This document shows, piece after piece, positions 57,001 to 64,000 of a stretch of 64,000 nucleotides of DNA. The first letter of the stretch is position 1. Each line of letters opens with the position of its first letter. The notes under the pieces are model-generated. The model did not search any database. It was given only the letters and a program-made list of their open reading frames with translations, and was not told the DNA's origin. The translations under genes were made by a program, and so were the position numbers. Source of the DNA: Bubalus kerabau (Eukaryota > Chordata > Mammalia > Artiodactyla > Bovidae). The stretch is taken from assembly GCF_029407905.1 (NCBI RefSeq), contig NC_073637.1, positions 43,586,501 through 43,650,500 of the forward strand, in the 5' to 3' direction.

Positions 57001-58584
57001 ACAGATCTGAAACATTTTTTTCTCCTTTCTTTCTTTCCTTTTTTTTTACACCTCCTTAGATGGCATCTTGATCGTGCTTGCACTATGAACACAAAAGGCC
57101 TATAGGTCAGACCTGAAATTATAGCTAAACCTCAACTCCTGAGGTACACAGGCTGTTTATATCGATGAAAATTTATGATCTCTATACCCTAAATCCCCGG
57201 CCTCTCTTTTACATTGACTTCTTTACTATTTGCTGCTTTATTTTATGGTGATCCCTTGCCCTCTATAAATATATCACGGTTACTTAACCCCAGATCCCAC
57301 CCCCAGCCTTCAGGACTTCAGAAAGGATCTATTTGTTACTTATTCTGCTACCGGGTGTTTCATAATCCTCCACATTAGCAGCTATTATTTTATAGCAGTT
57401 AACATTTTCCAAATTTTCATCATCTCTTGACTGTTAGCCCTCTAACTGCTTAATAATTCCAGTCTTAGAACTGCTGTGTAGAGATTATGCTGAAGTAGAA
57501 ATTTTTTCCTTAAGCTCATACAATGATTGAAGTATTTTCTATTAAATATTTATCTGTGGAAAAATGAATAAATTTAACTGCAAAAATTACATTTAGGCAA
57601 GCTTAATTGCCTTGTGTTACTTTATATAAAATTTATAAAAACCTGACCTAATCTTAAAAACATGCCACTGAGTAATTAAAGTTTTCTATGGGTTAGATTC
57701 TAATAATTATCTTGTTTTGACTGAACTCCTTATTAGAATCCAAAAAAATAAAGCTGGAAAATAATAAGAGATTCTAGATTTGGAAAAGCTATTGTCTGAT
57801 GTTAAAATTGTTAAGAAAATATGAGTCAGTATTATGCAAATTCTGACCTAATCCCAGCAGCATTCTGGTAGGTAATTGTATTTTTTCTTTAAAGGAGGAC
57901 AGACCCTACAATAATTATGCCTTGTTAGTGTCCACATTGCTACATTTTTGATTTATGTATTATTCTGGGAGTTGACAGATAAGCAAGAAAAATTGACATA
58001 TTATAAACTAATAAAAATAAATAATATCAGAATCTGCCTAGCAGCAGTCTACATTGGAAAGTTAAATCAACATATTAATCACACAATTTTTTTTGAGCAA
58101 AACATAGTGTGTACAAATTTTTTTAATGACATAGATCAAATAAAACTAAGTATTCAAATTGCTCTCTGTGTATATGTTTGTGCACATGTGTGTGTGATTT
58201 CTAAGGTAAATCATACACAGTATGCCAAAACCATTTTTGTTTTATATCCTTCTCTGGCATTTTTAGGAAGTCAAGACTTTAGTGATCTCCATGTACATAT
58301 TTCTATATGTAATATTCCTATTTGATATAGTATATCCAGGCTTTCTCCAAAGAACATTACTTAATGGCAATTTGATTAGCCCACTCTTTTTGGTGTTTTG
58401 CTAAAATTCTTATTACTTAGAGTCCTGCTGTTTGAAAGCTTTATATTATTTTCTATTAAATACCAGAAAAAAGTATAAAATTTTAAGGCTATGGCAACAG
58501 CTAGTGCTAAGAGTCATACTTTACCACCACAGGCTAAACAAATTGACAAAAGAAATATGACTTCCATGAGCCTAAGGTTTGGTG
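54085..58584. other. Unassigned sequence, no recent SINE
   Basis: About 4.5 kb without a recognisable ruminant SINE or BovB. No exon is supported. It includes a T-run at 55041-55055, a CpG-bearing block at 55790-56060 and a TG microsatellite at 56365-56386. Confidence 0.45.
56365..56386. repeat. (TG)11 microsatellite
   Basis: A perfect TG run of about 22 bp, preceded by an imperfect TATG/TG tract. It explains the His/Thr-rich minus-strand frames here. Confidence 0.92.
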
Positions 58585-58784
58585 TGTGTGTTAGTCAGTC
58601 AGTCATGTCCAACCATTTGCCACCCCATGGACTATATCCCAACAGGCTCCTCTGTCCGTGGATTTCTCCAAGCAAGAATACTCGAGTGGGTTGCCATTTC
58701 CTTCTCCAGGGGATCTTCCTGACCTAGGGATTGAACCCAGGTCTCCTGCATTGCAGGCAGATTCTTTACCATCTGAGCTATTAG
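58585..58784 (-). mobile_element. Bov-tA SINE
   Basis: Minus-strand copy from TTAGTCAGTCAGTCATGTCC to TTTACCATCTGAGCTATT, complete head and tail. The flanks AAGGTTTGGT and AAGGGTTTGGT suggest a target duplication with a one-base indel. Confidence 0.92.
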
Positions 58785-58914
58785 AAAGGGTTTGGTAGAA
58801 ATTGGCAATTGACATTATATAGCATGGATGATGAAAACCAATGAGTTGTAAAGGTCATCCTTTTCTTCCAACTTTGTATACTTTACAAACAACACGTTTT
58901 GTTGGTATATGCTT

Positions 58915-59055
58915 GCTTGTATGCATGTGTGCTAAGTCATTTCAGTCGTGTCAGAGTCTTTGCGACCCTATGGACTGTAACCAGCCAGGCTCCTCATTCC
59001 ATGGGATTCTCCAGGCAAGAATACTGGAGGGGGTTGCTATGTCCTCCTCGAGAAT
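58915..59055 (-). mobile_element. Bov-A monomer SINE with target duplication
   Basis: GTGCTAAGTCATTTCAGTCGTG to GGTTGCTATGTCCTCCTC, one unit on the minus strand. A perfect 11-bp duplication GGTATATGCTT flanks it (58904-58914 and 59056-59066). Confidence 0.93.
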
Positions 59056-59312
59056 GGTATATGCTTAGTTTCCCTTAAATATAACCTGCATTTGCAAACA
59101 AATGCTTCAGGAGCAATTAATCAATATCATTGACCAATCGATTGATTGATTATCATAATTTCTCTGTTATTCAAACTAAAACTAAACAGTCTGATATTAG
59201 AATTTCAATACTTTTCTATTGCTGGACTCAGATCTTCAAAGCAAGCTGGATAATCAGTCTTTAGAAATGCAATGAAAGACAGACAATTTTTCCCACTATT
59301 TGTAAGGATTTG
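59056..59312. other. Unassigned
   Basis: No feature seen except an ATTGACCAATCGATTGATTG palindromic patch near 59130. Confidence 0.4.
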
Positions 59313-59386
59313 TGCATGCTCAGTTGCTGAGTCAGTTGTGTCTGACTCTTTGCAACCCCATGGGCTATAGCCAGGCTCCTCTGCCA
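59313..59386 (-). mobile_element. Bov-tA/Bov-A tail fragment
   Basis: GCTGAGTCAGTTGTGTCTGACTC and TTGCAACCCCATGGGCTATAG, ending at CTCCTCTGCCA; about 75 bp of antisense SINE tail. Confidence 0.85.
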
Positions 59387-60569
59387 CGAATTTGTTTATA
59401 TGGATATGACCGACATAATCCCAAAAAACACTGCATTCTTCAACAGGGCATGGAAAAAGTCCATATGATATCCCCCAGTTCCATGCTTACCAACCTGGAA
59501 AATGAATCTTCTCAAATACGTATAAATCCTAAAATTTAACAAGCTTAACCTGAGGTTAACAAATTCTCTAAGCAATGGAGCCTAGTTGATCACGGCCTAC
59601 AGATTCTTTTCCTCTTAACAAACAATTTTACACAGTCTTGGTCAAGGCAACAGCTCAGTATCTAGCAACCTACAGAACTACAATAAAGGTTTTCTAAAAT
59701 TACCTCTAATTACACTGGGTACATCCATATAATCAGAGTTCTCAAATGATTTCCTTTTTACACACTGTTATTTTATAAGTATAAAATGTTCTATAAAATC
59801 TCTTCTGAAATATGTAGCTAAGAAAACCTGTCTACAAATCATCCAAGAAAGGTAGACCATTAAAGCATTGATTTTTATGAAAATCATCATATACTATCTA
59901 GCAATTGAATGCAGATAATTTAAATGGAACCTCAGGAGAAGCTTACTAATTATCCTCATCTCAAGAAAATAGCATCCAATGACTATACTAAACCAGATAA
60001 AAGATATAACCAATAAATCTACTAAGAACCTTTAGAGCTTACAACGTGTGCCATTGTTGCAACAACCAACTCCAGGAAATTTTGAATTGAACAGAGAGCC
60101 ATAGAAAAATCACAGTTTGTTATACACACAGATACATTAGGTTGTATATATATAAGTATGCGCATATATGATGTATAGTAGATTTTTGTACACATGTTAT
60201 GTATATATGTGTGTGTAGTAGTTCTGAATATAAATATATAGCTAAGGACATGTGATAGGTTTGAATGTAAGAATAACACTACAAAATATATGTATTAGGT
60301 TTCTAGTCAGTTTCATTTAAATTTTTTATTTAATCCAATATAATATTTTAATTAAATATTTAATTAACATTATATATTTAATTCTTAATTTTTAAATCTA
60401 CCATAGAGCCTTAAATACTGGTTTTACTATCAACGATTAGCTCTGGCTGAATTATTTTTGTGTGCTCATGTACAGATTTACCACTAGGTAATTTCTAAAC
60501 ACAAGCATATGATTCTCATGTTGATAGAAGAGATAGGTTTTTTCCTAATTTTGGAGCACTCTTCCTTCA
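59387..60569. other. Unassigned AT-rich sequence
   Basis: No gene recognised. TATG/GTGTG tract at 60140-60215 and strongly AT-rich sequence at 60310-60400. Confidence 0.45.
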
Positions 60570-63500
60570 GTGCCCCACGTCCAAGGAGCGGTGGCTGCGC
60601 AGGCACAGGAGGGCCAAGAGGAACTACACCATTTTCAAGGTTAGAAGGGGTGGTGGTGAGGAGATCCCTCTTCCAAGGTAAGGAGCAGCGGCTGCATTTT
60701 GCTGGAGCAGCTATGAAGAGATAGCCCACGTCCAAGATAATAGAAACCCAAGTAAGATGGTAGGTGTTGCAAGAGGGCAGACACACTGAAAACATAATCA
60801 CAGAAAACTAGTCAATCTAATCACACTAGGACCACAGCCTTGTCTAACTCAATAAAACTAAGCCATGCCCTGTGGGGCCACCCAAGACAGGCGGGTCATG
60901 GTGGAGAGATCTGACAGAATGTGGTCCACTGGAGAAGGGAATGGCAAACCACTTCAGTATTCTTGCCTTGAGAACCCCATGAACAGTATGAAAAGGCAAA
61001 ATGATAGGATACTGAAAGAGGAACTCCCCAGGTTGGTGGGTGCCCAATATGCTACAGGAGATCAGTGGAAAAATAACTCCAGAAAGAATGAAGGGATGGA
61101 GCCAAAGCAAAAACAGTACCCAGTTTGTGGATGTGACTGGTGCTGGAAGCAAGGTCCAATGCTGTAAAGAGCATTATTGCCTAGGAACCTGGAATGTTAG
61201 GTCCATGAATCAAGGCAAATTGGAAGTGGTCAAACAGGAGATGGCGAGAGTGAACATAGACATCCTAGAAATCAGCAAACTAAAATGGACTGGAATGGGT
61301 GAATTTAATTCAGACAATCATTATATCTACTACTGTGGGCAGGAATCCCTTAGAAGAAATGGAGTAGCCATCATGGTCAACAAAAGAGTTCAAAATGCAG
61401 TACTTGGATGCAATCTCAAAAACGACAGAATGATCTCTGTTCATTTCCAAGGCAAACCATTCAATATCACAGTAATCCAAGTCTATGCCCCAACCAGTAA
61501 TGCTGAAGAAGCTGAAGTTGAATGGTTCTATGAAGACCTACAAGACCTTTTAGAACTAACACCCAAAAAAGATGTCCTTTTCATTATAGGGGACTGGAAT
61601 GCAAAAGTAGGAAGTCAAGAAACACCTGGAGTAACAGGCAAATTTAGCCTTGGAATATGGAATGAAGCAGGGCAAAAACTAATAGAGTTTTGCCAAGAAA
61701 ATGAACTGGTCATAGCAAACACTCTCTTGCAACAACACAAGAGGAGACTCTACACATGGACATCACCAGATGGTCAACACTGAAATGAGACTGAGTATAT
61801 TCTTTGCAGCCAAAGATGGAGAAGCTCTATACAGTCAGCAAAAACAAGACCAGGAGCTGACTGTGGCTCAGATCATGAACTCCTTATTGCCAAATTCAGA
61901 CTTAAATTGAAGAAAGTAGGGAAAACCACTAGACCAGTCAGGTATGACCTAAATCAAATCACTTATGATGATACAGTGGAAGTGAGAAATAGATTTAAGG
62001 GCCTAGATCTGATAGATAGAGTGCCTGAGAAATATGGACTGAGGTTCATGACATTGTACAGGAGACAGGGATCAAGACCATCCCCATGGAAAAGAAATGC
62101 AAAAAAGCAAAATGGCTGTCTAGGGAGGCCTTACAAATAGCTGTGAAAAGAAGAAAAGCAAAAAGCAAAAGAGAAAAGGAAAGATATTAAGTATCTGAAT
62201 GCAGAGTTCCAAAGAATAGCAGGAAGAGGTAAGAAAGCCTTCCTCAGCGATCAATGCAAGGAAATAGAGGAAAACAACAGAATGGGAAAGACTAGAGATC
62301 TCTGCAAGAAAATTAGAGATACCAAGGGAACATTTCATGCAAAGATGGGCTCAGTAAAGGACAGAAATGGTATGGACCTAACAGAAGCAGAAGATATTAA
62401 GAAGAGGTGGCAAGAATACACAGAAGAACAGTACAAAAAAGATCTTCATGACCAAGATAATCACGATGGTGTGATCATTGACCTAGAGCAGACATCTTGG
62501 AATGTGAAGTCAAGTGGGCCTTAGATAGCATCACTATGAACAAAGCTATTGGAGATGATGGAATTCCAGTTGCGCTGTGTCAAATCCTGAAAGATGATGC
62601 TGTGAAAGTGCGGCACTCAATATGACAGCAAATATGGAAAACTCAGCAGTGGCCACAGGACTGGAAAAGGTCAGTTTTCATTCCAATCTCATAGAAAGGC
62701 AACGCCAATGAATGCTCAAACTACCGCACAATTGCACTAATCTCACATGCTAGTAAAGTAATGCTCAAAATTCTCCAAGCCAGGCTTCAGCAATATGTGA
62801 ACCATGAACTTCCAGATGTTCAAGCTGCCTTTAGAAAAGGCAGAGGAACCAGAGATCAAATTGCCAACATCCGCTGGATCATGGAAAAAGCAAGAGAGTT
62901 CCAGAAAAACATCTATTTCTGCTTTATTAACTATGCCAAAGCCTTTGACTGTGTGGATCAGAAGAAACTGTGGCAAATTCTGAAAGAGATGGGAATACCA
63001 GATCACCTTACCTGCCTCTTGAAAAACCTATATGCAAGTCAGGAAGCAACAGTTAGAACTGGACATGGAACAACAGACTGGTTCCAAATAGGAAAAGGAG
63101 TACATCAAGGCTGTATATTGTCATCCTGTTTATTTAACTTCTATGCAGAGTACATCATGAGAAATGCTGGGCTGGAAGAAGCACAAGTGGGAATCAAGAT
63201 TGCCGGGAGAAATATCAATAACCTCAGATATACAGATGACACCACCCTTATGGCAGAAAGTGAAGAGGAACTAAAAAGCCTCTTGATTAAGGTGAAAAAG
63301 GAGAGTGAAAAAGTTGGCTTAAAGCTCAACATTCAGAAAACAAAGATCCTGGCATCTGGTCCCACCACTTCATGGGAAATAGATGGGGAAACAGGGGAAA
63401 CAGTGTTGGACTTTACTTTTTGGGGGTCCAAAATTACTGCAGATGGTGATTGCAGCCATGAAATTAAAAGACACTTTCTCTTTGGAAGGAAAGTTATGAC

Positions 63501-64000
63501 CACCCTAGATAGCATATTGAAAAGCAGAGACATTACTTTGCCAACAAAGGTCCATCTAGTCAAGGCTATGGTTTTTCCAGTAGTCATGTATGGATGTGAG
63601 AGTTGGAATGTGAAGAAAGCTGAGTGCCGAAGAATTGATGCTTTTGAACTGTGGTGTTGGAGAAGACTCTTGAGAGTCCCTTGGACTGCAAGGAGAACCA
63701 ACCAGTCCATTCTGAAGGAGATCAGTCTTGGGATTTCTTTGGAAGGAATGATGCTAAAGCTGAAAGTCCAGTACTTTGGCCACCTCATGCAAAGAGTTGA
63801 CTCATTGGAAAAGACTCTGGTGCTGGGAAGGATTGGGGGCAGGAGGAGAAGGGAACGACAGAGGATGAGATGGCTGGATGGCATCACTGACTCGATGGAC
63901 ATGAGTTTGAGTGAACTCCAGGAGTTGGTGATGGACAGGGAGGCCTGGCGTGCTGCAATTTGTGGGGTCTCAAAGAGTCAGACATGACTGAGTGACTGAA
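60570..64000 (+). mobile_element. Near full-length BovB LINE
   Basis: Starts about 60570 with a 5' leader (CCCCACGTCCAAGGAGCGG, repeated in weaker form as CTTCCAAGGTAAGGAGCAGC), continues through the endonuclease and RT domains, and reaches the terminal GTCAGACATGACTGAGTGAC at the window edge. The length of about 3.4 kb is what is expected for an intact BovB. BovB is an RTE-clade LINE thought to have entered ruminants by horizontal transfer. Right flank and target duplication lie outside the window. Confidence 0.92.
61040..63987 (+). pseudogene. BovB ORF2: endonuclease plus reverse transcriptase, inactivated
   Basis: The APE-type endonuclease is nearly whole: LGTWNVRS, VYAPTSNAEEAEV, the catalytic GDWNAK box, and SDHE after an in-frame TGA at 61781-61783. 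A one-base loss near 62033 and a compensating gain near 62185 shift the linker frame. Another one-base loss near 62487 moves into the RT frame, with TGA at 62623 and TAG at 62692. From 62761 the RT is open for 408 codons: motif A is FINYAKAFDCVD, where the expected catalytic Asp is Asn57 (codon 62929-62931, AAC). QGCILSSCLFN follows, then motif C RYTDDTT (Asp159, Asp160) and the C terminus to SQT-stop at 63987. In an active element this protein nicks target DNA and primes reverse transcription there. This copy is dead. Confidence 0.92.

Noticed and set aside
63333..63902. 189-codon minus-strand frame
   Set aside because: Antisense shadow of the BovB RT C terminus.

Overview
This is an AT-rich stretch of ruminant (bovid) nuclear DNA with no protein-coding gene that I can support. 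The assignment rests on the repeats. They include BovB (RTE-type) LINE copies, Bov-tA SINEs (tRNA-derived head joined to a BovB-like tail), dimeric BOV-A2 and monomeric Bov-A SINEs, CHR-type SINEs, artiodactyl-type L1, older MIR and L1M relics, and a solo retroviral LTR. Bos, Bison, Bubalus, Ovis and Capra cannot be told apart from this sequence. Almost every long reading frame is BovB or L1 coding sequence, its antisense, or a SINE shadow.

Layout. 0-0.9 kb: 3' end of a BovB LINE split by a 481-bp solo LTR. 2.3-6.8 kb: a cluster of Bov-tA SINEs and a short BovB. 6.6-8.1 kb: an old L1 3' end hit by a younger L1 fragment and a SINE. 8-28 kb: mostly unassigned AT-rich DNA with scattered Bov-tA, BOV-A2, MIR-like, CHR and old L1 or LTR pieces, including a chimeric SINE-head/BovB-tail element at 18.3 kb. 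28.8-38.6 kb: about 10 kb with no ruminant-specific retroelement that I can recognise. It holds a CpG-bearing block at 32.3-33.4 kb with a G19 run and a minus-strand G-quadruplex motif, and a purine-rich island at 37.1-37.7 kb. 38.6-40.4 kb: minus-strand L1 3' end plus a CHR SINE. 43.9-45.3 kb: SINE cluster. 47.0-48.2 kb: minus-strand BovB carrying a Bov-tA. 50.3-54.1 kb: a three-layer nest (BovB minus, then BovB plus, then BOV-A2). 54.1-60.5 kb: mainly unassigned sequence. 60.57-64.0 kb: a nearly full-length plus-strand BovB with endonuclease and reverse transcriptase domains, inactivated by stops, frameshifts and a motif A Asp-to-Asn change.

The coding remnants do not work together as a pathway. 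They record successive retrotransposition: BovB supplies the endonuclease/RT machinery and is thought to mobilise the Bov-tA and Bov-A SINEs, whose tails resemble the BovB 3' end. I found no convincing new biological system. The points most worth checking are the retroelement-poor 10 kb with its G-quadruplex block, the chimeric SINE/BovB element, and the nested BovB locus. Family names are recognised by eye from memory of consensus sequences; edges without target-site duplications are approximate.
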